A stretch of DNA of 64,000 nucleotides from NCBI GenBank assembly GCA_949130495.1, contig OX422223.1, positions 77,250,751 through 77,314,750 on the forward strand. The letters are read 5' to 3'. The position numbers and the translations under genes are program-made. Positions 37,059-47,856 of the stretch are shown piece after piece; position 1 is the first letter of the stretch, and each line of letters opens with the position of its first letter. This stretch comes from Sambucus nigra (lineage: Eukaryota; Streptophyta; Magnoliopsida; Dipsacales; Adoxaceae). Under the pieces are notes generated by a model, which saw only the letters and a list, made by a program, of their open reading frames with translations, was not told where the DNA came from and did not search any database.

Positions 37059-38885
37059 TTATTGGGCTTCCATAATCTTTGCTAAATTAAGACCTGCTAT
37101 TAAGGCTTCATACTCAGCCTCATTATTGGAAGCTTTGAATTGGAATCGTAAGGCATATTCCACGTCAATCTCGTCTGGGGTGTTCAAAATGATCCCGACT
37201 CCACAACCTGTTGTGCAAGATGACCCATCTATATACAATCTCCACGTAGGTAACTCGTCTTCAAAATTCTTATCTGACAGCGTTCCTCGGTGAAATATTT
37301 GCTGTTTTGTTTCATCCTCCCCTGGTATTTTTCGCTCCTCGTCGACCATCTCTTCTCGCCCTTTTACCAACCGTAGTTGGTCTGGGTTTGAATTTGATGA
37401 TCTTTCTACATCCACAAGCCTTGTTACCAATCGGAGTTGGTCTGGACTTATGTCTGTTGATCCTGTAACATCCACAAGTTGGTCAGCGAGCAACTTTTGT
37501 TCCTCGGGGGTATCAGGATATGTAAACTCTGCTATAAAGTCTGCTACAGCTTGCCCTTTTAAGGATGATCTGGGTTCATACAAAATATCATATTCACCGA
37601 GCTCTATTGCCCAGTACATCGGTCTTCCTGATTTTTCTGGCTTATGAAGAGCTTGTCTTAATGGCATATCGGTATACACGATGATGGTATGGGCCTGGAA
37701 ATATGGCCTCATTATTCTACTAGCTTCAATTAATGCCAATGCCAATTTTTCCAACTTTGGGTACCTGATCTCTGCACCTCGGAAAGCCTTACTTGTGTAA
37801 TAAATTTTCTTTTGGACTCCATTCTCCAATCTGATCAATGCCGAGCTGACCGCATTTTCTGATACTGCCAGGTATAAGTACAACTTTTCTCCCATCACTA
37901 GTCTGGACAGCAATGGAGGTGTTCCCAGATATTTCTTCAAGTCTTGAAAGGCTTTTTCACATTCATCATTCCACTCGAAAGTTTTTCGGAGTGTTTTGAA
38001 GAATGGAAGGCACCTATCTGTTGCTCGAGATACAAATCTATTGAGCGCTGCAACTCGTCCTGTAAGACTCTGCACTTCTTTCTTCGTCGTTGGAGATCGC
38101 AACCCTAAAAGAGCTTTGATCTTTGCTGGATTTGCCTCAATGCCTCGCTGGTTGACGATGTACCCGAGGAACATTCCTTCTCGTACTCCAAAGGTGCACT
38201 TTGTCGGGTTGAGCTTCATCTGCTATTTATCGAGTTGATCAAAGGTCTGACCTAAGTCAACTAGATGATCAACAGCTTTCTTGCTCTTTGTCAGCATATC
38301 GTTGACATAGACCTCCATATTGCAACTGATTTGTTCGGCAAAAACCTTGTTCATCAGCCGCTGGTATGTCGCTCCTGCATTTTTCAAACCAAAAGGCATA
38401 ACATTATAACAATAAGTTCCCCTAGGGGTAATAAAAGAAGTGCTTTGCCTGTCTTCAGGTTTCATTTTGATCTGGTTATAACCAGAGTAAGCATCCATGA
38501 AGCTGAGCAGCTCATGCCCCGAGGTAGCATCCACTAGTTGGTCAATTCTGGGTAATGGGAAGTGATCCTTTGGGCAAGCCTTGTTGAGATCCGTGAAATC
38601 AACACACATTCTCCATTTATTGTTTTTCTTCTTTACCATCACCACATTTTCCAACCAGTTCGGATACTTCACATCTTTAATTAATTGGGCTTTCTGGAGC
38701 TTGTCGACCTCCTCTTGAATAGCTTGATTCTTCTCGGGGCTAAATACCCTTCTTTTATGCTTTACAGGCTTGATCTCCTTATTCACATTGAGCTCATGAC
38801 ATAAGAAATTTGGATGTATTCCTGGCATGTCTTCATGACTCCACGCAAAAGTTTTCTTTCTGTTTCTCAAAAAAGTTATCAACTC
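37059..38885 (-). pseudogene. Element D reverse transcriptase, RNase H and second RNase H
   Basis: RT runs from about 38880: 'WRMCVDFTDLNKACPKDHFP', 'LLSFMDAYSGYNQI', '[17 protein letters not shown]', then 'VYVNDMLTKS', where YVDD is expected (first Asp to Asn). After a stop at 38223-38225 the frame continues: 'MKLNPTKCTFGV', RNase H at about 37620-37900 ('YYTSKAFRGAEIRYPKLEKL'), a spacer with two 'DQLRLV' repeats, and the second RNase H 'WRLYIDGSS', 'NNEAEYEALIAGL'. It stops at 37059, and a frameshift lies between there and 36987. Stops and the RT change disable it. Confidence 0.9.
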
Positions 38886-39173
38886 CTATTTTATTGAAGC
38901 ATCCAACGATGAACCTATCTGGGTTACTCGTTCAGGGTGTTCGTCGTCCAGAATAACATTTTCTGTAGATTCTACCACTTGTCCTTTTACAAGTTGGGAT
39001 TCATCTCTTGGATCAAGTGTTTCAATTTACGTACTTTCCTCCACCTGGTAAGTAGTAGTCTTTTTCCTTGATTCCTCAAGCTCCTCTTGCTCGGCAGACG
39101 AATAATAGCATTCCCGAGCTACTTTCTGATCACCTTTCACAACTCCCATTCCAAAATTTGTTGGGAATTTTAA

Positions 39174-39764
39174 TCACTGATGTACTGTAGATGGGACTGC
39201 TTCGAACTTCTTCAAACCAACTCTTCCCATGATGATGTTGTAGGCTGACTGCACATTCTTATCCATCACAAAGAATCGTATTCTCTCTGTTCGACAAGCA
39301 GGGCAAGTTCCAATGAATATATCCAACTTGATCGTCCCAAGTGGAAAAATTTTTTTGCTAGCAAAACCCAGAAGAGGTCTGTGATAAGGCTCCAATTGAG
39401 ATAACTTCAAATTTAAACTGTCAAAGCATGAATAGTACATGATGTCTGCCGAATTGCCATTGTCTACCAACACCCTTGAAATCACTACTTCTTTCATCCT
39501 CATTTTGATCACCAAAGGGTCGTCGTGAGGGTAAAGAACACCTGCCAGGTCATTTTTTGAAAAGCCAATAACTAGCTTCTCTTTGTTTACCTTCCTCGGA
39601 CGATCCTCCTCGGCCAAATTTATTCGCTGAATATACGAGCAAGCTTGTGCCTCTCCGAGGTAAGCTTTTTTTTCTGCAGTAAGATCTTCACCTCCTGCAT
39701 CTCCTCCTGTAATAACATTACAATCAAATGACCCAAAACGTATGGAAGATACCTCTCGTTCTGG
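39174..39764 (-). pseudogene. Element D protease
   Basis: In the same frame as gag, separated only by the TAG at 39765-39767. A linker with 'FDCNVITGGDAGGEDLTAEK' leads to the aspartic protease: 'VLVDNGNSADIMYYSCFDSL' (the active site is DNG, a form I recall from Tat elements, rather than DSG/DTG) and 'LLGFASKKIFPLGTIKLD'. It ends at a TGA at 39174-39176. The frame goes on beyond as 'LKFPTNFGMGVVKGDQKVAR', so the TGA replaces a sense codon. Further in-frame stops follow at about 39028 and 38883. Confidence 0.85.
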
Positions 39765-41450
39765 CTACCTTGGTTTCTTGGGAAGATCGGGGTCATCCTC
39801 GGCATCATCTTCGTGGTCTCTCTTCTTTTTCTCCTCTGCTCGACGAGGAGATCTAGACCTCTCTCTAGTTCGATCATTATTTCTTCTTTCACCTCCCCGA
39901 TCAATATATTTTGCTATCTTTCCTCTTCGGATGAGTGTTTCAATCTCGTTCTGAAGAGCTATGCAATTTTTAGTCATATGGCCATGATCTTTGTGGAACT
40001 CACAATATTTGTCCCTGTTCCTCGCATCAGGATCTGACCTCAGTTTCTTTGGCCACTTTACTTCCTCGCTATTCTTGATTTCTTCCAAGACATGATTAAT
40101 ACCCATTTTCAAGGGAGTGTAATTATCGAATTTCTTCAGGACTTCCCATGATGACTTATTATTTCTGGAACGCTTGTCGCCACCATTGCCCTTATGCTCT
40201 TTATTTTTAGACTTATCGACGTCCACCTTGGTGTCTTTATCTATATTCTTCTTTGCAGCCATAGCTTCCTCGGCATTCATGATTTTGGCCGCTTTTTCCA
40301 TCAACTCTGACATAGTTTTAGGTGGATCTTTCGCCAAGGTGTAATACAACTTATTAGGTAACAACCCACTCATCAAGGCGGTGATTGTTGTCTTCTCCTC
40401 GTAATCTATAACTTCCAGCTTCTCGTTATTGAAACGAGTTATGTAATCTCTAGTACTCTCACCAGATTTTTGTCTAACACTTAGCAAATGTGCTAATCGT
40501 TTTACTGGCTTTGCTCCAAAACAGAAATTTCCGATGAACAACTCAGCCAACTGAAAGAAAGTTGAAATCTTACCCCGAGGAAGATTGTTGTACCATATCT
40601 GGGCAACTCCAGTAAGAGTTCCTGAGAACGCTCTGCATCTCATCTCGTCGGGGACAGCATAGATATCGGCGACAGCTTGATATTGCTCTATATGAAGGAC
40701 ATGATCTGTCTTTCCATCATATTTAGGGGTCACTACTGATGCTTTAAACTTTGACGGTGTAGGAAAATTCAGAATGGCCTGGACAAAAGGTGTCCCTTGA
40801 ACAAAAGTTCGTTGTAGGGGATTCTTCGCCCTAGCCATTTCTCCCAATCTATCCTCCAATCGCTGAAGGGACCCTTTCCACGCTTCATTTCCTTCCTCGG
40901 GCCTATTGGTTCGAGCAATAGATCGTTCTGAAGTAGCCTCTTGAGATTTATCTTGACGAGCAACTGGTCGTGATTGTGCTGATCCTTCTCTAAGATCATA
41001 TGGTTGTCGAAAACTCCTCGACATAGTCTTAGGTGGACTCCTATTCCTCCTAGGGCCTAATCGACTGAAAGGAGACACCCTACTCAGTCTTTCTAAGGCA
41101 CTGGGTCTTTCTGGAGAGAGAGTGATACGTTGATCAGTATCTGTAGCCCTTATTGACGAAGTTCGCCCAGGTTGATAAGAGAAATCATCAGACTCCTCAT
41201 TACGATATGACTCAGTACGTCTGGATCGTGAAGAAAGTAAATAAGTTTTCCTCTGACCACTTCGCTGTCCTGAACGTGTAGGTGCACCGCCATGAAGGGT
41301 TTGTATAAGTTGCCTCATTGTGTCTTGCATGGCGGTTTGTCCTTGAGCCAGATCCGTCATAATTCCGGCCAGATCTGGAGGTGCAGAGGGATTTGGAGGA
41401 TTTCCAGCATTTCCAGCGTTTCGATTGCTAGATTCTGGATTATCCGCCAT
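39765..41450 (-). CDS. Element D gag
   Basis: 561 codons from ATG at 41448-41450 ('MADNPESSNRNAGNAG') to TAG at 39765. An upstream in-frame ATG at 41582 lies in the LTR and is not preferred. Order: a Pro/Gly/Asn-rich N-terminus; an Arg/Ser-rich disordered region (residues 60-200); the retrotransposon-gag core (about 225-420) with 'YDGKTDHVLHIEQYQAVADI' and 'AQIWYNNLPRGKISTFFQLA'; a Lys-rich segment; then a zinc-knuckle-like 'YCEFHKDHGHMTKNC' and a basic tail. It is intact as an ORF and could still make capsid protein. The stop separates it from protease in the same frame. Confidence 0.88.
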   Translation of the reverse strand: MADNPESSNRNAGNAGNPPNPSAPPDLAGIMTDLAQGQTAMQDTMRQLIQTLHGGAPTRSGQRSGQRKTYLLSSRSRRTESYRNEESDDFSYQPGRTSSIRATDTDQRITLSPERPSALERLSRVSPFSRLGPRRNRSPPKTMSRSFRQPYDLREGSAQSRPVARQDKSQEATSERSIARTNRPEEGNEAWKGSLQRLEDRLGEMARAKNPLQRTFVQGTPFVQAILNFPTPSKFKASVVTPKYDGKTDHVLHIEQYQAVADIYAVPDEMRCRAFSGTLTGVAQIWYNNLPRGKISTFFQLAELFIGNFCFGAKPVKRLAHLLSVRQKSGESTRDYITRFNNEKLEVIDYEEKTTITALMSGLLPNKLYYTLAKDPPKTMSELMEKAAKIMNAEEAMAAKKNIDKDTKVDVDKSKNKEHKGNGGDKRSRNNKSSWEVLKKFDNYTPLKMGINHVLEEIKNSEEVKWPKKLRSDPDARNRDKYCEFHKDHGHMTKNCIALQNEIETLIRRGKIAKYIDRGGERRNNDRTRERSRSPRRAEEKKKRDHEDDAEDDPDLPKKPR

Positions 41451-41493
41451 TGATGATGAATGATTTTTGGTGAAAAACGATAATAACAATCGA

Positions 41494-41512
41494 TTCCCAC
41501 AGACGACGCCAA
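41494..41512 (-). other. Element D primer-binding site
   Basis: The minus strand reads ttggcgtcgtctgtgggaa two bases inside the 5' LTR end. TGGCGYCGTCTGTGGGAA is the usual primer site of plant Tat elements. Confidence 0.85.
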
Positions 41513-41514
41513 TC

Positions 41515-42184
41515 TGTTGATGCAAAAAACTGGACCGAATCCCATTTTTATGATCACAGATAAATAGATAAAAGCAATCCAATCAAGCACATGAGAGACA
41601 AAGATTTTTAAAGTGGTTCGTCTATAAGGAAAAGCCTACGTCCACTGTTATTTTATTCCCAGGGGTTTACAATAGCACAATGTGGTGTAGAGAGAGAAAA
41701 AGGTGTGGATCTTATGTATGGTGTCTCTCATCCTTGTCGGATCTCCTCGGTTCTTCTGGATCTCTTGAATCTCTCCTTGGCTAAGGGAATACATGTATTT
41801 ATAGTGATGGGGATAAAGAGATTCATTGTATGTAGACATTTATACATTATGTCTACATTCAACGAATCTAATTGTTGAATTGCTTGGTATGATATGTGTT
41901 GTCATCTACAATATAAATGTACATTAAGGCTCATTAAATGCTCTGCCATCTTCATTAATGCACATTAAATGCATAGTTATCCTTTGATCTTCCCGGTTGG
42001 TATGCCGACCAACTCTCCTCGGGTGTCGACTAACTCTCCTCGGGTACTGACCAACTCTCCTCGGGTGCCGACTAACACTCCTCGGGTGCCGACCAACTCT
42101 CCTCGGGTGTCGAATATTACCACGTAGGATGGCACGTGTCCTTTTCTGATTGGTCCTCGTAGAGGGATAATTTTTGCGTTAACA
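41515..42184 (-). repeat. Element D 5' LTR
   Basis: 670 bp, partner of 33031-33701. The minisatellite 42005-42112 is also present. The repeated 'aatacatgtatttatag' near 41787-41803 is a candidate TATA region. Confidence 0.95.
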
Positions 42185-42189
42185 CCAAC

Positions 42190-44361
42190 AATTACTAGGG
42201 CTAAGATAATTGTTTTCTGAAAGTAAAGTCTTCACATGAATCACATTTCATTATAAAATATTCCAGTATTGTCTCAAACTCTTCAAACACTTATAATAAA
42301 GTCAAAATATTTATTCATTACTTAACTACTTTTATTCACAGTATAAAGTTCCCAGTTTCATGTCTACATATATTAATCACTCTTATAATATATATATGCT
42401 ATCGGAACCCCACATAAATTCTATGTTGCGGGCAAACTCTTCCATAAAGTCCCCATATCACTCGTACTAAGAGAAAATACTAGTTCGGAATCACTTTCGA
42501 ACTGTATTAACAACAAACACATAAAAATTGAGGCGAAGCATAGTTCCAAGCCACGAAGAGGTCAGCACATACCCTGACGTCTCTTAGGACCGTCTGACTA
42601 TCAATCAGATAGCATGTACCAAGGAATTCTATATTCTAGGGTACAAGTCAATATCCCCCATAAAGGTCTCATCGAGATAAGACTGTCCCGACGCGGTAAC
42701 CTCAGTGATATCAAGCAGTGCGGGCATAATTTTTACACTTATATAGTATATACACAAATACAGTCATATATATGTATACTACCATTCCCATTTCTGAATT
42801 AGGCACGCCCACGACCCATACTTATGATATTCGTTCTTAATACACATTACTAGATTATCATGTGTAACGGCTCATCTCTTTTATTCTTATTTATGGAATT
42901 ATTTCATACTTCTTATCACTCGTAGTATCCTATCTCCCTAAGTATAATTTTAGTAGGAACTGTATAATTTTATAACGTAACTTCCTTACGAGTCTCACTC
43001 CTTTAGTCACACGTTCCCATTATTTCTTAAGTGTAAATCACTTCCCGTTAACCCTAAATTCGCCTTACATTAAATGCTCCATTTTTACAAAGTCTTACTG
43101 GTCCTCTTTATGCCCCCAAATATTCTAACAATAATGTTCAAAGGTTACTACTCATTTTAATCAAAATACACTATTTAAAATAAGAATATAACTTTTCTAG
43201 GAGGGGTCGATCGATCGATGTAAGGGGATCGATCGATCGATCAAGCAGTTATGACGAAACTGCAGAAAACTCAGCTACGGTAATCCTTCTCCAAACTCAA
43301 CAAAATCATCATATTTAACTCCCAAACTCCCAACAAACGATACTACAAGTGTGATACACCCAAATAAATAATTTTCTACGTAAAACATGTGAGTTTTCAT
43401 TAAGTATAACAAATTATAAGGGCAAAATCTATATAAACCTCAAGAACCCCAATTTTTTTCTTTATCTTAATCCTTCCAATTCTTTTCCCAGATTTTATAC
43501 TCCTAACTCAAAGAAAATTAGTGGTTTATCCTCGACAAGTGAATTTGATTTCCAGAATATGATTATTACCTCTATAACATGCGAATTCTAGTCTCCAATA
43601 TATGATTTATTTCATGAAATTAGTTATAATCAACTCTAGACTAACATAATTGAAGCATTAACTAAAATAAATCAAGATAGATACTTGCCTGGAAAGCTTT
43701 ATTTCTGATTTGTGGAAGAAATTGGTGTGTTTGTGTTCCTTGTCACGCGATCTACAATTTGGCGGTGACGGCGGTGCGAATGACTGGGTTTTTGGCATAG
43801 AACTCCTTTGAAAGCTTCTACCCTTCCTCTCCAATGGTCGTTCTTTATTTTTGATTATTTTAACCCTAGAAGACAAATCCTAACATCTGATATAACCTTA
43901 GAAAATTCGTGGGTTTCCATCCCCAAAAATACAAAATGGCTAAAGCGCCCTCCCGAGATGTTAATTTGGCCTAAAAATGCCTCGAGAGCCAAACTAAACC
44001 CACGAGTACATTATTTTGACCATATCGACCCTTACGGACACATTGACATACTCAAAATGACCATATAGGTGGCTTATAATTTATTCACTTTTAATAATGC
44101 GAATGAAACCTCGACATGACACAAGCGCGTCCTGATAAAATTTCCAAAATTATCAAATTAGATTCTCGTGATAATTTTAATAAATTTAGTTATACATCTT
44201 ACTTAACCCATAAAGTAATTTACAACCAAATTCTAATAATTACTAACTCTCATCACGCTAGTAAATATTTAAATAATTTCTGGATTAATATTAAATTAAT
44301 ATCTCTAATTAATTTTAATAAATCCCGCAATTGAAAAGTCATAAAAATACGGGGTATTACA
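42190..44361 (-). repeat. Element C 3' LTR, part 2
   Basis: Continues from 33030 after element D and ends gggtattaca next to the polypurine tract (44362-44380, minus 'acgggggaagta'). It has the donor-like CAG|GCAAGTA at 43682-43691 and the palindrome cluster at 43206-43242. Confidence 0.93.
43206..43242 (-). repeat. TCGATCGATCGA palindrome pair, C 3' LTR
   Basis: tcgatcgatcgat and gatcgatcgatcgatc separated by 9 bp. The equivalent in the 5' LTR is 59626-59662. Confidence 0.92.
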
Positions 44362-44397
44362 TACTTCCCCCGTAATAACGGAATTTCGTCCCGAAAT

Positions 44398-45640
44398 TCA
44401 AAAAATAAGGTATACCTGGTAAGAATAACTCTGGGTATTTCTCATGCATGTCTGACTCACGCTCCCAAGTGGATTTCTCCACATTATGATGCTCCCACTG
44501 GCCCGTACAAGTGGAACTACCTTTGACCTCAACCTCCTTTCATTGTAGTCTAGGATAGCCACTGGACTCTCCTCATAAGATCTATCAGGCTGTAAGTCAA
44601 TCTCCTCAATCGCGATGTGGGTGTGGGCTATGTCATCTCGAAGGTATCGTCTCAATGACAAAATGTGGAAGACATCGTGAATGCGGTGTAAATGCTTTGG
44701 CAGTCCCAATCTGTATGCTACCGGCCCAATTCTCTCTATAATCGAAAATGGTCCCACGTACTTTGGGGCCAGTTTCCCCTTCTTCCCAAACCTCATCACT
44801 CCTTTCCTAGGAGATACGCGTAGTAATACTTGGTCCCCCACATTAAATTCTCAAAAAAACCATTTTGCATCGGCGTAGGTTTTCTGCCTGTTCCGAGCCA
44901 CCCGAATGCGACTCCTGATAAGCTCAATCCTAGCTGAGGTTTCCTGAATCACTTATGGTCCTAGAAAATAATTTTCCCCCACCTCTAGCCAACAAGTTGG
45001 AGAATGACGAGGCTTGCCTTCAATGCCTTAAATGGAGCCATGCCAATTGTGAACTGATAGGAGTTATTATAAACAAACTCCACCAGTGGAAGATATGGCT
45101 CCCATCCTCGTCTAAAATCAAGGACACACATGCGTAACATATCTTCCAACATCTTCTTGGTACGCTCTGTTTGTCCATCTATCTGTGGGTGATAAGCTGA
45201 ACGCAACCTCAACTCTGTACCCATGGCCTCCTGAAAGCTCTCCCAGAAACGAGACACAAAAATCTTATCTCTATCTGACACAATATCCAGGGGCACCCTA
45301 TATAGTCTAACAATCTCGGCAATGAAGAACTGAGCATACTGGCTCATGGTATAGTCTGTCCGTACTGGCAAAAAATGAGTCACCTTGGTCTAGCGGTCCA
45401 CAATCATCCAAATGGAGTCGTGACCCTGCTATGATGTAGGTAACCCATTAATGAAATCCATGGAAATACTCTCCCACTTCAACGTTGGTACCTCCAACGC
45501 CTGAAGCAACCCCGACTGTTTTTGGTGGTCTACCTTTACCATCTAACAAGTAGAGCACTTGGACACAAATTCGGTAATGTTTTTTTTTCATCCCACTCCA
45601 CCAGTATTGTCGCCTCATATCCTGATACATCTTATCTCCC
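44398..45640 (-). pseudogene. Element C integrase and chromodomain
   Basis: The zinc-finger region near 45560-45630 ('YQDMRRQYWWSGM') is frame-broken. The core at 44985-45383 has D in 'VSDRDKIFVSRFW' and E in 'DGQTERTKK', exactly 35 residues apart. The C-terminal part at 44580-44841 has 'KLAPKYVGPFSIIERIG' and 'HRIHDVFHI'. The chromodomain begins 'ILDYNERRLRSKVVPLVRA', shifts frame near 44510, and resumes as 'WEHHNVEKSTWERESDMHEK' and 'YPELF'. That second half keeps the classic chromodomain aromatic and acidic residues. The frameshift and several stops inactivate it. Confidence 0.85.
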
Positions 45641-45726
45641 CCAGATGCACCGTAAATCTGGACCCGTGATACTGTGTCATCACTGTATGATGTAAGTTTG
45701 CTCCTCCTGGGACCACTAATCTCCCA

Positions 45727-47350
45727 TTAAGCATCAAACCTCCATCGGAACCAATCGAAATAGGACTCAGCACCCTCAGTTAAAAGCCGTACAATCTGCT
45801 CCTGGTAAAATGAGTCTGTTGTCTGTGCCTGTATTACCCTTGTAATAATCTCAGGTGTCACTATCATGACATATATGAAGGAACGGGCTGCCGTATCCTG
45901 GTGACCTAACTCTTTCCACTTCGCTTTCCAGACGACCACTACGTCGTCTATCGATCTACGGCTCAACGCATCAACAACCACGTTAGCCTTCCCCAGATGG
46001 TACTCTATGTCGAATTGATAGTCCTTCACAAACTCTAACCACCTGCGCTGACGCATATTCAGCTCTCGCTGAGTGAACAGGTACTGCAGTGACTTGTGGT
46101 CTGTGAATAAGTGGAACTTCTCCCCTAATAAATAATGTCTCTATATTCTCAATGCAAAGACGACCGCTGATAACTCTAGGTCGTGAGTGGGGTAATTTAT
46201 TTCATGCGACTTAAGCTTGCGGGAGGCAAAAGCTATAGCCTTCTCCTCCCATTGAAGTACTCCCCCGAGTCCCCCTAAGGAGGCATCAATGTAAACCAGA
46301 TACTCCACTCTCGGCTTGGGTAGAGCGAGAACTGGTGCCGAAGTCAGCTTATCCTTCAGCTCATCGAAAGCCAATAGATAAGCATCGTCCTAAATATACG
46401 GTACCCCCTTACGAGTCAGATTCGTCAATGGACCTTCTATCTTAGTGATGCCTCAGATAAATCTCCTATAGTACCTGGTTAACCCCAAGAAACTACGCAC
46501 TTTCATCGGTGACGTGGGTTGTCCCCACTCCCTCACTGTTGACACTTTACTCGGGTCAACTTCTATCCCCAATTCGGATACAACATTCCCCTAAAACTAC
46601 ACCTCTCGTAACCAGAATCCACACTTCTCGTACTTAGCATATAACTGATGCTATCATAGGGTCTGAAGAAACTACCTCAAATGCTCGGCGTGCTCCTCCT
46701 GAGTGTGTAAATATATCAGCATGTCATTTATGAAGACGATGACAAACTTATCCAAGAACTCTCTGAACACTCGGTTCATTAAGTCCATGAATACAGCTCG
46801 AGCATTTTTTAGCCCAAATGGCATGACTCTAAACTAATAGGAACCATATCTTGTCAACAAAGTAGTCTTCGAAACATCCTGCTCCCTAATCCGTAGCTGA
46901 TGGTATCCTGATCTTAAATCTATCTTTGAAAAGAAAGTTGCTCCCCTCAGCTAGTCGAACAGATCATCGATTTGAGGCAACAAATATTTATTCCATATCG
47001 TACCCGGTAGTCCACGCATAACCTCAGTGAACCATGTCGCTTCTTCACAAACAAAACTGGAGAGCCCCAAGGTTAGGTACTCCTACGAATGAAGCCCTGA
47101 CCTAACAGTTTCTTTATCTGATCTCGTAACTCCCTCATTTTTGCTGGAGCCATACGATACGGGGCGCGTGCTATCGATCGAGTATCTGGTAACAAGTCTA
47201 TGATGAAATCTATGTCTCGAATGGGGGGTAGGCCTGGTATCTCCTGAAATACATCAGAATACTCACGAACAACTGGGATCGAGTCTAAGGGAATCACGAC
47301 CTCCTTAGAGGTATCCTCCTTGATGTAATACAAATGAGCGAAAGAGCCTC
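45727..47350 (-). pseudogene. Element C reverse transcriptase and RNase H
   Basis: The N-terminal RT part is open at 47073-47432 ('YSDVFQEIPGLPPIRDIDFI', 'LPDTRSIARAPYRMAPAKM'). The RT palm near 46720-46745 reads '[12 protein letters not shown]', where FIDD is expected, so the first catalytic Asp is Asn. RNase H is at 46141-46374 ('[20 protein letters not shown]', '[20 protein letters not shown]'), and its end is at 45727-46056 ('[16 protein letters not shown]'). Multiple stops and shifts are present between these blocks. Confidence 0.85.
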
Positions 47351-47439
47351 CCTCTGGGCGAGGCATCGCCACTAAAAACATCTCCTGTCCCAAAATGGCA
47401 AAGATAATACTCCCACCGTAATAATCTATCATGGATCTA

Positions 47440-47856
47440 TATGTTGTGAGTCAATCTATGCCAATAATAACATCGTGCTCATGCATCTATAAGACTAACA
47501 TGTCTGCTGGTAAAATTAAACAACCAATCTCTACATCCACGCCCCGACATATAAAGAAAATTAGTGACCCATTACCCAATGGTGAGTTTACGCATGTCAT
47601 AGTGGTCTCTGTTGTGGCTAATAATCCTAAAGTCTTTGCAAAATAAGTAGCTGTAAAATAGTGTGTCGCCCCAGTATCAAATAAAACCTAATCCATAATG
47701 CCTTGGATAGGAAACGTACCCTCAATCGCGGGTGGTGCCTAAGGAGGTATGCCTGGTGGACGTTATAGACACGTCTGTACTACAACTTCCCTTACTATAC
47801 TGGAGCTGCTGGGATCGATGGTAGGGCTGGTACTTGAGCTGGTGCTGGGAGGGCGG
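47440..47856 (-). pseudogene. Element C protease region
   Basis: The minus strand reads 'VLFDTGATHYFTA' with DTG at 47670-47678. It is bounded upstream by solo LTR H, which inserted into the gag-protease linker. Confidence 0.75.

Larger units (their letters stand above)
33031..42184 (-). mobile_element. Element D: Tat-lineage Ty3/gypsy retrotransposon
   Basis: 9154 bp with LTRs 33031-33701 and 41515-42184 (TGTTGATGCA...GCGTTAACA). The two LTRs differ by scattered substitutions and one or two indels, about 97-98% alike by eye. Gag, protease, RT, RNase H, a second (archaeal-type) RNase H and integrase lie in order on the minus strand. The second RNase H and the long 3' untranslated region with tandem repeats mark the plant Tat clade. 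Premature stops and one frameshift make it defective, but it is the best-preserved element here and probably the most recent full insertion. Confidence 0.93.

Noticed and set aside
37450..40037. Plus-strand ORFs opposite element D's pol and gag
   Set aside because: They are shadows of a well-supported minus-strand polyprotein. No start context or domain supports them.
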